Of a stretch of 64,000 bases of DNA, positions 25,912-37,289 are shown one piece after another (positions within the stretch are counted from its first letter, which is position 1; each line of letters opens with the position of its first letter). Source of the DNA: Haliclona indistincta (taxonomy: Eukaryota; Porifera; Demospongiae; Haplosclerida; Chalinidae); the NCBI GenBank assembly GCA_964017065.1, contig OZ024784.1:6925152-6989151 (forward strand), written 5' to 3'. The notes beneath the pieces were generated by a model, which saw only the letters and a list, made by a program, of their open reading frames with translations, was not told where the DNA came from and searched no databases. Made by a program: the position numbers and the translations under genes.

Positions 25912-28900
25912 ATGACCAGGATGCTGTTGCTGCAGTGTCTCGCACTGGTTGTAATAGGTAAGTGATATAGTAGTAGAAAGTTTCAGTAGACTAGTTTGTG
26001 CAGGGTATGGTACTCTTGACCAGGAGTTAACATTGTATTTGCAAATACACCAAGCTAGTTACACCTATATGTCATATCCAAATAACTAGACTGGTATTTA
26101 GTTCAATACCTGATATGCTTGTATGCATTCATCTCTTTTTGGTCTGCGTTCTGATGCTGCGAGAAACATAAGATTTGCACTGCCCTATGATGGAAGTATT
26201 AGTTGATTTACACTATCTTCCTAACAGTGGTGGTGGCAGTAGCAGTATAGTACAGCGATCATTATAAAGTGTTAGCTATTGATCATCTGAACACATGTTG
26301 AACTGAACTTGTTGCTTTAATCACATTACCTATAATTATGAGTGGGCATAACTGGTTATGACATGATACTCTGGATATAAACATACTCAGTCACAAGCTC
26401 TCCCTCCTACACACACTAGGAGGTAATGACTGTAGCTGTGAATTTTAATTCAGCATGTGTTTGTGGTAAGATGGGCATTTTAAAGAGACATGCCAACAAA
26501 CTCCCTTTCTGTATACAGGAATGCATACTTATGTGACTCGCATTGTTTGGTGTTTAGCCCTGATTATGTTTGCCCATCCACTCCTCCATCATTGGGGTTA
26601 GGCGGCACTTTGTTTCTGAGCAATAAACAGAGTAGATCAGGTGTGCATGTTTAGGATTCCACTCATACCATCAAGCATGTACAATCATTAACTAAATGTT
26701 AGAAAGGATGAAGTATCAGGGTGTGTTGTTGACAACCAAGTCTTCCACTCTTAAAGCAACATTGTTATATACACTTTATCCAGTATTATAATATGGATGT
26801 CAGTTATGACAACTGAGCATTCCTTAATGCTAGAGGTACAAGCTGTTGAGAGCATTCTTGCAGGCTGTGTGAGTCTGTTGCATACGGCATTGTTTTGGGA
26901 GCATGTGTAATGAAACATGTAAGTTTCCAGTGAACTATGATCCTGTTACTAACCCCTGCACTTCACACATTTTAAGTCTTCAATGACTAGTTTACAGCAC
27001 ACTACTATGGATTCAAAGTTACATAGTTGCAATTTGTATTAATTGTAGGAATGTGACTTTTTGTAGCAGATACATACATGTTCATTTGTAGTGAATCCGT
27101 TATTCCTCTGTTTTGCAGTGAACTATTCCAGTGCATCACTTAGTGTCTCTGACACTCTCTCCGAAACCAGTATCTTGGATGATTTAGGCAGTGGCCGATC
27201 AACAGACATTTTAGACCCTCTGTCATCCACATCATTCTACTCTTCATCATCCACTCTCAGTCTGCAACCATTATCAAGCACGGATGATGAAACGACTACG
27301 AGTACAGAGCCAGTCATTACTTCGTTTACAATAGTTTCTACGCCTGATGTATCATCAACAGTTGTTAGTACTATTTTGCCTTCTTCATCTCTAGAGACCA
27401 GTAGTAGTCTTTTGTCACAAAACACAGCTTCTGAAACAGAATCATCTATCCCAGTGACAACACCATTGACACCAATGACAACAACACCGGCAGCAATAAC
27501 GACAATGATGACATCACTAGCAACAACAACACTACTTTCAACCCCAATATTATTGGAGGTGCCACCAACAGTAATTTCGACGAGCGTGTCAACTACAGTC
27601 ACAAATACTCCTCGTGAGTTTAGTTATTGTGTATTAACAAATATGACACTGTAATTCTTCATATTAGCGGTAACTCCTCTTTGTGATAATATTTGGTGCA
27701 CGATTGCTGGTAAGAATGAATTTATTAAAAATAAGTGACTTCATAATAACCTTTCTTTGTAGACACGCTCACAAGTTCTATAGAGCTACTGATAGCAGCA
27801 GCAGTTGGAGGTTTCTTTATTCTCGTTCTTCTCCTGGTCATTCTTGTCTTGTGCATATTCTGTTGTTGTAAATCATACAGAAAAAGACAGCGGAGGTATT
27901 GGCTTGAGGACAGGTATGTATCTATTAACAAGAGCTTATTATTCAAGGAGCGTACAATTTTGAAAAGCACAATTAATGGTGATATCACAAAATATTTCAC
28001 AGGCATGTTAAAAACTTCTTTATTGTGACTGTAGTGAGTATGAGCTGTACTATGGGCCAGCTGTATAATTTCTTGCGCCATTTATTATATGTTTCATGGT
28101 TGTATGCTCCTTGGAATGATAAGCTTCTGCTAATAAGATACTAACTGTCTGTATTTATTATCATTTTTAGAATGCAGTCAAATATTAATGGTGAAGTTAC
28201 ACACTATAGGCCCTCTATCAGTCTACCAATCAGGCAGGTAGGCTCATCATGGCAGGAGCAGAACAAGATAGCTGAAACAGTACTTGGAGGACATGAGCTT
28301 AGTGTGGACAATGGATATCATATCAATGGAACCAGTCAGAGTCAAGCTGGTTATAGCCAGTCTATAGATGGTCTAGGAAATGCCTCACTATCCATGTTGA
28401 CTCCAATGAACCCATCTCAAATTATACGACAAGCTCAAATATCAGTAGATGATGATCTTCCAGAACATGATCCTCACGGTCGAGTATCTCTCGGTGTCGA
28501 TGACTCTCCCTTCATGCCTTTGAGTAACAATCTCTCTGGAAGCACCAGCTCTAGATTTAAACTAAACTCACGATCAGTTGACAGTCCGCCACAACAGGAC
28601 TCGGCTACTAACAGATCTCAAAATGGAGAGTTCCAGGATGCAAGCCAGTATTCATATCTTGGTCTTGGTGTACACCACGGCAGTGATCTCATTATCATGA
28701 ACACTGCCTCTCTATTGGAGAACGAGCTAGGAGGAATAGGCCTCATAGGAATTGAGAGAGCTTCCCAAGCTTCAGCTGGACGACAAAGAGTCTCACATCA
28801 AATTGATGTGGATGAGCAACTTGACGAGACTCCCGTTCTAATAACAAAAGCAGAGTCAACAGATTCAAAAAAATCATCTAGAAAACACAGCTATAGCATT

Positions 28901-29920
28901 GAGGACACACCTGTTAGAGACAACAGTCCTTTTCAATCATCAGCAGAACCTGACGAACGCAGTAACACTGCGTCAGCTGCAACACCAGCAAGACAAGAAG
29001 GTCGACCTAGAGCTGATACTGAGAGTGCAAAGAAATCTGGAAGAAAGACGAGTTTGAGCGCTTTGACAAGTTTGTCAACTAAGCCAAGTCGATTCAGTAG
29101 CAGAGAACAGCTTGTGTCTGGTGAATTAGATGATCTCCAGGAAAAACCTGAAAGACAACGACTAGATACAGCTCCAGCTGCAGTTAACAATCCAAATTTC
29201 AAAAGAGGAGCTGGAGGAAAGAGTACATCAAAATTGGGCAAATTGACTTCACTAGAATACATTAGAAACAGCCTCAGAAAAATGAGACGAAAAACAAGCA
29301 GTGGCAGAGAAGTGAATGGACATGACAAGAGAAAAAAGCACTTGAAACCAGCACTAAAACAGAGCAGCAGTACCAGCAGTACTCCAGATCATGGACCTCC
29401 TACAGTACACCACAATCAATACACCTCCGGTGCTGGACCCTATGGCGGCTATAGAGACAGAGCAGTGACCGCACCATCGTACGCACACCCTGGATACGCT
29501 GCTTCACCCTCTAACCAATTCATGCCTGCTGGACCAACATCAGCATACACATCAGATGGTTATCATTACCCTCCAACTGACTATATGGATGATAATAGTC
29601 GATATCCAGTTGATCTCAGTCAAGGAGGATATGCAGAACTCTCTCCAATCCTGTCTGTTCCGTATGATTACCACGAAGTTCCTCCTGACATGATCGGTTT
29701 GGCTCCACCATACATGCTCTCAGATACTGGTTATCTGGACTCTTATCCTCCTCATCCTCATCCGCCGTACAATGATCTCTCTCCTGACAACTATGCAGAT
29801 TCATACAGACAGGTTGACATGGGACCATCACAGCGGAGTGTTCGATGGAATCTTGAGCCGGAAGAAATCCCCAGGTCACCAGTAGATGCTGACGAGTTGA
29901 CACCCACAGACCTGACATAG
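25912..29920 (+). CDS. Mucin-like single-pass membrane protein with long cytoplasmic tail
   Basis: Exon 1 encodes a signal peptide (MTRMLLLQCLALVVI) and splices over a long intron (about 25958-27117) in phase 1 to VNYSSASLSVSDTLSETSIL. The ectodomain is about 170 residues of almost pure Ser/Thr/Pro, as in O-glycosylated mucins. A short exon with two Cys (TPLCDNIWCTIA) precedes the transmembrane exon (AAVGGFFILVLLLVILVLCI, then FCCCKSYRKRQRR). The last exon encodes about 580 cytoplasmic residues. They include many Ser-rich basophilic sites, a Lys/Arg-rich patch (SLRKMRRKTSSGREVNGHDK) and a Tyr/Pro-rich part (YPPHPHPPYNDLSPDNY). It ends WNLEPEEIPRSPVDADELTP. No known domain was recognised. It could be a receptor or adhesion-type scaffold. 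Confidence 0.75.
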
Positions 29921-30037
29921 GATCATGAGTGTAGATACTGCATAGTGAATACTGTTCTATTGTCACCAATCTTAATGCACATGAATATTTATTGATCATT
30001 AACAATACTATTAATAGATCTAGCTCCACCTATCAGC

Positions 30038-32495
30038 ATGGCGGGTGTTCGGACTGTTGTACGAGTCTTGGTGCTGCTACTCATATTATCTACATCGATA
30101 CCTGCTCGTGACCATAAGAAAAGCCATCATACTAATAACTGGGCAGTTTTGGTAAGAGTGAAAACCTGCTTACGTACAATTTAATATCGTGTAGGTGTGT
30201 GCTTCTCGTTACTGGTTCAATTACCGCCATATTGCTAATGCTCTGTCAATGTACCGCAGCGTTAAAAGATTAGGGATACCTGATAGGTTCGTCATGCAGC
30301 AGGGATGGGTAAATGTTAACATGCCTACTACTCTTGATCTCTCTAGCAACATCATATTGATGCTGGCAGACGACATGGCTTGTGATCCTCGTAACCCTCG
30401 ACCAGGTACAACAGTGTGGTCATACTTGTATACTTTTCCCAGTGGTCTCTTACAGCAACAATCTTCAACAATGTTAACCAACATATTAATGTGTATGGAG
30501 ATGACGTGGAGGTTGACTATCGTGGCTATGAGGTAGCCATGTCCATGTTGTAGTACTTTTAGTTTTTATTCTTCCATTATAGTTGACAGTAGAAAACTTT
30601 ATTAGAGTATTGACAGGTCAGTGAGTTGTATTCATCACTGCTATACTCACTGAATCTATGCATTCCTGAACTAGGTCGATTGGATCAGTCTGTCCCAAGA
30701 TCCAAACGCTTACTGACTGATGAGGGCAGCAATATACTTGTATACATGACTGGTAATAAACAAGTTATTAATAAACTGATTTTATTGGTGAATTGTATTA
30801 GGTCATGGTGGAGAGGGATTTTTAAAATTTCAAGACACCGAAGAGATATCAAATGCTGAGTTAGCAGATGCCTTTGAGCAGATGTGGCAAAAGAAAAGGT
30901 CTCTTGTACTAGACATTGATTAAAATACTTGTAATTAACCCTCGGCGCATGCGCGAGGGTTACGGTACTTGGTTTGTCATTCATTCTGTCTGTCCAATGA
31001 GCTGCAGAGACCATCGCTCACTTCTGAAACTCGGTAAAGGTATGAACAGGCTTAGCACGACAATGGCTTGCAATGTGACTCGTGGATTTTGCTAAAGTGC
31101 TTTCGTTCTCGAGTTATGGCTGGCTCACCTTGACGGCCGTCTTTGACCTCTCTGACGACAAAACCGCCCATAGTTGACTACCTAGGTACTTGTAGATTCC
31201 ATCTAAACTGCAGGACAGCTCTGGGGGTGCGTAGACATCTCAAGAAAAAGCCTATCAAAGCCAAGAGCAATGGCTACCTACTCAGTGTTCATGGTCACAC
31301 CCACTTGACACACCTTGTCTCGGTTGTGGTCAGCACTTTGCTGTCTTCTGGTTAGCAGTGCAGTTTCAATAGCAAGCAGGTTGGCTTTAGCTGCAAAGCT
31401 CCTTCTGCAAACCATAACCAAGGAGCTAACTCTACAATGTGCAACACGCCGAGGGTTTCGTGAAATCTGTTCATTTTGTTGTGTTGCTAGGTACAATGAA
31501 CTCCTGTTCATTATCGATACCTGTCAGGCGGTTTCTATGTACTCATCGTTCTACTCACCTAACATCATTGGAGTGGGTAGCAGCCAAGTAGGAGAAGATT
31601 CCCTGTCTGTAAGTCTATAGTCTATTCGTAGTGAACTTAGAAGTTACTACAACAAGTGAAATGGCTCATGTTTCCAACACCAATGTTATAACAATTTTTT
31701 TAACTTTTATTAGCATCACATGGACAGTTCTATCGGAGTTCATATGATAGATAGATGGACATACTATGCTCTGGAGTTCTTGGAGAAGGTTACTCCTTCT
31801 GGCCGTGCAACAATGGCTGACTTTGTACGTCACTATCCAAAGCACTTGTGTATTTCAAAGCTGTTTCATTCACTGTAGTTTGAGTCTTTTGATCCAATGC
31901 TAGTCCGGTCTCATCCAGGAGTGAGGACTGACCTGTTTAAAAGAGACTTAAGAGATGTACGTATAATTATTATACTATTATGTTGTTTATTGTTGTCTGT
32001 AGGTGTTGGTGACTGACTTTTTTGGTAGTGTCAGAAAAGTGGAGCTTACAAACCAGACTCAGTTCTCATCTCGTCCATCTCTTCCACCTGTTGATCATTC
32101 TCTACCATTCTTGACAAAGTAACACATTACTAACCTCATCCTAGCCATTAATTTTCGTGCATTGCGTAAGCACAAATTTGGGCTAGCCGGGGATGAGGCT
32201 TTATAGTATAGCTGATTGTGGTTATGCTACAGAAAACCTGAAGAACATTGCAGTGAGTACAGTGCATATGCTCCCAGTCTGCAACAGTTAGCCAGCCTAG
32301 TGAGTTACACTGCTGCTAATATATAGTACTCTGTTCTCATTGCGTCACTAGGAGGTGGAGCCAACCGAAGCTGAGCAGATCTCTAGTCATCCTGGAGTAG
32401 TTGAATATTGGATTGGAGTGGCAGTTTTTGTCTTGATCTGCCTGCTAAGTGTAGTAGGATTGACTGATTTGCTTCTATCAAGTACTCATCAATAA
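30038..32495 (+). CDS. PIGK: GPI-anchor transamidase catalytic subunit PIGK
   Basis: PIGK/GPI8 is the Cys protease subunit that transfers GPI anchors to proteins in the ER. A signal peptide ([20 protein letters not shown]) is followed by [40 protein letters not shown], and [18 protein letters not shown]. The catalytic His lies in the MTGHGG motif split by a short intron ([20 protein letters not shown]), and the catalytic Cys in [35 protein letters not shown] follows. The C-terminus is a transmembrane helix ([20 protein letters not shown]). The intron before the Cys exon (about 30898-31490) is enlarged by a TIR element at 30937-31457. The stop at 32493 lies 20 bp before the possible upstream ATG of the next gene. 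Confidence 0.95.
30937..31457. mobile_element. Non-autonomous TIR element in a PIGK intron
   Basis: The 521 bp insert is bounded by exact 11 bp inverted ends, AACCCTCGGCG and CGCCGAGGGTT. The left end also forms a small palindrome (CCTCGGCGCATGCGCGAGG). No transposase-like coding sequence is visible, so it looks like a MITE-type DNA element. It fills most of the intron between the exons ending QMWQKK and starting RYNELLFI. No clear target duplication was found. Confidence 0.6.
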
Positions 32496-32515
32496 ACATG
32501 CACTAAAAGTGTACA

Positions 32516-33133
32516 ATGGGCGGGGCTCGTTTTAACCCTATAAGTACCCACGTGGACCTAAAGATGCCTCGTGTAATCGTGCGATCAGGAAAGGCTCCAC
32601 CGTGTGGAGTTCGTATCCGCCTGGCCCTACACGGCTGCACTAATAGGCCCTTCTTTCGTATTGTCGTCGCTACTAGCCGTTTTAAACGTAATGGACGCCA
32701 CTTGGAGCAAGTAAGCCACTAGTTAAAAACGCCTTTCTGATCACGTGATCCCAGGTAGGCAGTATTGATCCTCTACCAAACTACAACAATGAGAAACTCG
32801 TTGCCCTCAATATCGACAGAATAAAGTGAGCTCTTATATAATGTTTTTTTCATATTTTTTCTCCAAAAGATACTGGTTGTCTGTTGGTGCTCAACCTACT
32901 AAGCCAGTTTTCAAAGTTCTTGGACTAGTAAGGATGGAGAATACCAGTCACACATTGCTTATACTGTTTAATAGGCTGGTGTTCTTCCAGTGCACCCTAG
33001 TAGTTACTTTTTGGCAAAAAGGAGAAGAGCAGAAATAGCTGAAGGAGCAAAAGCAACCACTGATATGATGGAAGAGATGAGTGAAGAAGCAAGTCAAGAT
33101 CAAACTGACACAACGGACCCTAGCACAGAGTAG
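32516..33133 (+). CDS. MRPS16: Mitochondrial small ribosomal subunit protein bS16m
   Basis: This is a three-exon gene for the bS16 family. Exon 1 encodes [20 protein letters not shown] with [14 protein letters not shown]. Exon 2 encodes [20 protein letters not shown] with DRIK, and exon 3 (or a continuation) gives [20 protein letters not shown]. It continues with [20 protein letters not shown] and an acidic, Thr-rich tail ending at 33133. The RIRL.LHGC.N.P.F.IVV block and [12 protein letters not shown] are diagnostic. Two starts are possible: 32516 ([20 protein letters not shown]) and 32564 (MPRVIVRSG). The CACGTG at 32549 would be promoter only if the second is used. The gene follows PIGK on the same strand, with 20 bp between stop and first ATG. 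Confidence 0.93.
32549..32554. promoter_or_regulatory. E-box CACGTG near the MRPS16 start
   Basis: CCCACGTGGACC lies 9 bp upstream of the ATG at 32564. A second CACGTG occurs in the first intron (32742-32747). It is the same hexamer as at BMS1, WDR46, CDK9 and MDN1. Confidence 0.35.
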
Positions 33134-33167
33134 ATTATTAATATTATTTTATAAATAAATGTAAAAA

Positions 33168-35021
33168 TTATTGAAGTGTGTCATCAGTTGGTGTGATGTC
33201 TTGTTGAGAGTTGTCAGGAGTGAGTACAGCTGTTACAAATCCTTCCCTGGCTTTTATGACCTCTCTCTCAAGCTCAGCATGTTTGATAATCGTTTGTTGC
33301 TGCAGACGTCTCACTTCAGTGAGGTAGCTGCTACCAGTCACTACCATAAACAGGTAGCCAGGCGGACATGCCTCGAACATCTCAAACACAGCTTGGTCTA
33401 AGCTGTTCACAGTTTCTGCATACACTGCTGGACTACGCTCTCCAAACTTCAGATACTGTTCCATGCCATGAAGTTGGACAAAAAGAAATCGGGTATTTTT
33501 CTTTGTCAGTATTTCTTTGATCTGTACCAAAGCTGCACTGTCCGATTCAACATTCACACATTTAGTGAGCCCTTTACCAAACATGCCAGTGATGGATGGT
33601 TTGTCCACTATTGTTGAACCAACTAATTGACTGGCTAGGTAAGGTAGCAACATTGTCTTGCCATGACTATTGAACGGCATTGTTAAACCTGGTCCCTCTC
33701 TAAATTTCTTCAGAACTAGCTCCATACAGGCTGTGGCATCTTCTGCTGAACTGTGACCAGTACTTTCTGTCTGAATATCCTTATCCAGTAAATTTCTAGT
33801 CAGTTTCTTCAATGAGGGCTTCAAAAGAGGAGTTGCATTTGGAGTAAACAGACAAGACGTGTCTATAACGTATGGGTGGAATAGCTTCAGGGCTTGTAAG
33901 TCATTCTCCAAAGAGTGTCCAGCAAGAATAAACCGCGACGGTAGAATGGTTTTTATCTGCTGGTGGACTTCTTGTAGAGTGGTTGTGACATCAGCCAACA
34001 TGTCAGCATCGATTCCACTGTACTTGGTGAGGTAGTCTGACACTGGGTTAAGAGGTTTCACCAGTGTGTCGTATATGCACTCAAAGGATTCGTTGACTAT
34101 TGACACTCTAGCGAGCTCGTGACCTTCACATGTCATCACCATTTCACAGTCCACTGCAAAGATTGGTAGACTAGTAACCTCATCATCATTCTCACTTTGG
34201 GGCCACTCAGTGATAGCAATGTACTGTTCAGTACTCTTGTCTGATACTACCAGAGGACAAGGATATGAATTCTCGATCATTTCTTCTTGTGATAGAAGAC
34301 AGTCTGCACGAGTGAAACTGTCACTATCGGATGGCTTGTTGTCTTCAACTGCACTAGGTGGAACTGGGACTTCCATGAATGCTTCAAGCCCCATCCTGAC
34401 AAATTTGTTTGACCCAGGATGCTGAATTGTAAAGACAACCTTGTCAGGTAGAGACTTGGTCTTGCTAAACAGCACTTCAGACTCCAAGAAGTCAGCCTTA
34501 GAGACCATTGACAGCCAGACCATTACTACCTTCCTCTCCGCAAGCTGTTCAGCTCTCTTCAACTTTTTACCACAATGAGGAGATCCTGTGCATATATGCC
34601 GCAATACAGCTTGGAGATCAACGGTCTTGAACAGTGGGTGAGTTGGCCAATTGTCTTCTATCTTGATGAGCTGGCAGAGATGACGAAGAAGCTGTTTCTG
34701 AGGATTGTTGAGGTATGATTGGTTTGCAGGAGGTTGTACTAGCTCAGCTACAGGAACTGATCGTCTCCTTTTCTTCTTTTTTTTCTTTTGAGACAGAGGG
34801 GTTTCCTTACGAGTCTCCCTTTTCCTAGATGCTTTCTCAACCATTTGCCATCCTCCATCAGTCAAGTCTTCCATTTCTTGTGAGACAGCTTCGTCCTTCT
34901 TGACATTACGTATAATACTCTCTGCATCATCTGTTCCTGTGCGAGGACGTTTTGCAAGCTGTGTCGCTTCATTGTCAGAACCCTCGCTGCTGACGAGTTC
35001 ACCCTCGCTAAGATCGCACAT
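33168..35021 (-). CDS. REXO5: REXO5-like DEDDh RNA exonuclease, single exon
   Basis: An uninterrupted reading frame encodes about 617 residues from the ATG at 35019-35021 (MCDLSEGELVSSEGSDNEAT). A longer frame opens at 35114 but would overlap the next gene's start at 35092. A basic NLS-like stretch (KKKKKKRRRS) lies in the N-terminal third. The DEDDh exonuclease domain shows FAVDCEMVMTCEGHELARVS (ExoI, with D and E), LAGHSLENDLQALKLFHPYV (ExoII) and GHSSAEDATACMEL (ExoIII with His). The ILP-AGHSL-DL-ALK-HPYVIDTS pattern and overall order resemble REXO5/NEF-sp, a nucleolar 3' exonuclease for snoRNA and rRNA ends. It is unusual here in having no intron among intron-rich neighbours. Confidence 0.85.
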   Translation of the reverse strand: MCDLSEGELVSSEGSDNEATQLAKRPRTGTDDAESIIRNVKKDEAVSQEMEDLTDGGWQMVEKASRKRETRKETPLSQKKKKKKRRRSVPVAELVQPPANQSYLNNPQKQLLRHLCQLIKIEDNWPTHPLFKTVDLQAVLRHICTGSPHCGKKLKRAEQLAERKVVMVWLSMVSKADFLESEVLFSKTKSLPDKVVFTIQHPGSNKFVRMGLEAFMEVPVPPSAVEDNKPSDSDSFTRADCLLSQEEMIENSYPCPLVVSDKSTEQYIAITEWPQSENDDEVTSLPIFAVDCEMVMTCEGHELARVSIVNESFECIYDTLVKPLNPVSDYLTKYSGIDADMLADVTTTLQEVHQQIKTILPSRFILAGHSLENDLQALKLFHPYVIDTSCLFTPNATPLLKPSLKKLTRNLLDKDIQTESTGHSSAEDATACMELVLKKFREGPGLTMPFNSHGKTMLLPYLASQLVGSTIVDKPSITGMFGKGLTKCVNVESDSAALVQIKEILTKKNTRFLFVQLHGMEQYLKFGERSPAVYAETVNSLDQAVFEMFEACPPGYLFMVVTGSSYLTEVRRLQQQTIIKHAELEREVIKAREGFVTAVLTPDNSQQDITPTDDTLQ

Positions 35022-35091
35022 GGTCGAGTCAGGAGTCGAGAGACGTCCTGCATGCATGCGCATGTGGCGTGTCAGACACGCCCACAACAAG

Positions 35092-37231
35092 ATGGAGTCG
35101 GTTGCTGTTATCACTGGAGCTAACTCGTGAGCTATGTCGACAACGTAGCTGTACTTGTTAGTATGTTTGTGTGCTCATAGTGGAATTGGCCTTGCTCTGG
35201 CACATCGTTTGCTACGCGAACTCGCTCCAGCAAATTCTCTGCGGCTGTGCCTTGCATGCAGAAATATTGAGAAGGCTGAGGCAGCCAGGCAAGAACTACT
35301 GGTAGAGCATCCTGAAGCACAGATTGATCTGCTTCAAGTGGACGTCAGCAAACCTCAGTCTGCCATTGAAGCTGCAAGAGAATTGAAAAAGAGGTAATTT
35401 TATGATTTAAAAAAAATGATTTTTCTCATTATTTCAGGTATGCTCACATCAATTGGCTGTATTGTAATGCTGGTATTATGCCAACTGATGGTATCAATGT
35501 TTCTGCATTCTGGCCGCCTACTCTGAGGTAGTCTCTTAATGAATGTCTCATTACCGATGCTTTCTCAGCAATTATGTTCGTCAGTTCTCAACTGGTGGAG
35601 ATTTCCTGCGTTATATTGATCACACTACTCCTGATGGTCTACAGGCAGTGTTTGCTACCAATGTGTTCGGTCATTATCTTATGGTAAACTTATCTGTGCA
35701 GGAATTCTTTCATAGATGTTGTTTTTAGATACGAGAGCTAGAGGAGCACCTAGCCTCACAAGGTGTTCCTTGTAATGTGATCTGGACATCATCAAATTCG
35801 GCTAAAAATGTCGAAAAGATTGATTTTACCAATATACAGCACAAGAATGGGTCTGTTACACTATAGTAAACTAGAGTTCTAATGAACACATACCCGTGCG
35901 CTGAGCTAGGAGCTAAACACGACTACTCCTGCATTACAGCAACACGCACGTTATTTAATGGCTCTGACGTACTGTAAATGTGAGACTGAGTGAGGACATC
36001 GACATTGATAGGAGGTTGGGTGACACACCCACAATACCGTAAGTACTCTGACAAGAACACGTAGCTTTAGATAGCCATGGATTAGCCGCTCGAACAAGGC
36101 TTGCCAGCTCAGAAAACGTCTTCATAGGACTATAAATTCAGTGAAGAAGCTGTAGAGAGTGTTTTCGTGAAGAGTTTCGAGCGGTGAGACGTAAAAAAGC
36201 GTGTTTTTTTGATGACACACACACACATATATACATATATACCGACGGACACAAACGCATAACCCTGGCGCATACTGCGCACGGGTAATGATCACATGTA
36301 ATAGCTAAGACGTGTTGATGTTCTGAATTATTTTGGCTAAGTAAAAAATTTATATCCTCAAGACTTATTATAACTAGTTTTCACAGTTTTGTTCAACCAG
36401 AATATGTGAATAATTTCTCATTTTGCCAACAGGATACAATTCAAATAAATATACAACCAATAAAAATTTGACTTCATTTTATCTCTCCAGCAATATGTCG
36501 TATCCGTACTCTAAGCGTATCGTTGATGTTCTGTGTATAGGGCTTAACAAGGAGCTCAACAATCGTGGCATCTATTTTACTAGCACATGTCCCGGTCTCG
36601 TGCTGACTAACATCACCTTACAAATACTGCCCAAATTTGTTTGGTTGTTGCTTATCTTTCCTCTTCTCTTCTTTGTAAGTAACTTTGTCATTAATATAAT
36701 GTTGTTATTGATTTTTTGTGCTGCAGATCCGGTCGATAACCAACTTTTTTACCTTCAAAGCTATCAACGGTGCAGAAGCTTTGGTGGGTATTGATCTTAA
36801 AAGTGAAGACATATCAAACTGCTGTGTTATTCTGTTGAGAATCATTTTCTATTGGGGAAATTTTTTAGCCTTTGTATTGCAAGCACAGCAGGGCTCACCA
36901 CTCATGCCGGTTGTTGTGTGTGTGTTAGAGACTCACTCGTACATTTGTTCTATGACAATGTTGTCAACATAAAATCTACACACTTGATCACGTCTTGTCT
37001 CTCTGTTGTCAGGTATGGCTGGCTAGTCAGGACCCTGCTGCTGTTGATCATTCTTTGAAGTATTTCAGCCGAACAACAGCACTTGGACGAACCTATATTT
37101 TAAGAGAGAAGGTGCAGGGTAGACCTCTCTGCACTTCGAATAACACAAGTTTGTTCCTGCAGGTTGAGGTGGAGGATGGTGTACCAGAAGAGCTTGTCAA
37201 ACAATTGGACAAGTTATCAGACAAATTTTAG
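35092..37231 (+). CDS. HSD17B7: 3-keto-steroid reductase, HSD17B7-like
   Basis: This is a short-chain dehydrogenase of the sterol C4-demethylation (ERG27) step, using NADPH at the ER. Exon 1 (MESVAVITGANS) joins GIGLALAHRLLRELAPANSL to complete the TGxxxGIG cofactor motif. LCLACRNIEKAEAARQELLV, QVDVSKPQSAIEAARELKKR and YCNAGIMPTDGINVSAFWPP (NAG motif) follow. Next come GLQAVFATNVFGHYLM, IRELEEHLASQGVPCNVIWT with SSNSAKN, then the catalytic YPYSK in SYPYSKRIVDVLCIGLNKEL. FTSTCPGLVLTNITLQILPK and VWLASQDPAAVDHSLKYFSR complete the family pattern. The intron between about 35850 and 36490 holds a TIR element. It is head-to-head with the REXO5-like gene, with 70 bp between starts. Confidence 0.93.
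35891..36287. mobile_element. Non-autonomous TIR element in an HSD17B7 intron
   Basis: The 397 bp insert has exact 11 bp inverted ends TACCCGTGCGC and GCGCACGGGTA, the outer TA possibly being the target duplication. Internally it has a (CA)n/TATA stretch near 36220-36242. There is no coding capacity. Read from its right end it resembles the left end of the element at 30937 (ACCC…GCGC…GGGTTA…), so the two are probably one family. Confidence 0.65.
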
Positions 37232-37289
37232 CTGTGAATATTATTATCTGACCAAATTTTTACTGTTATTGGAATATTGAGGAGTAAAG

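Noticed and set aside
27237..27602. Val-rich open frame on the - strand
   Set aside because: Antisense of the Ser/Thr-rich mucin-like exon; no splice or homology support.
28933..29328. Ser/Leu-rich open frame on the - strand
   Set aside because: Antisense of the single large exon encoding the cytoplasmic tail of the membrane protein.
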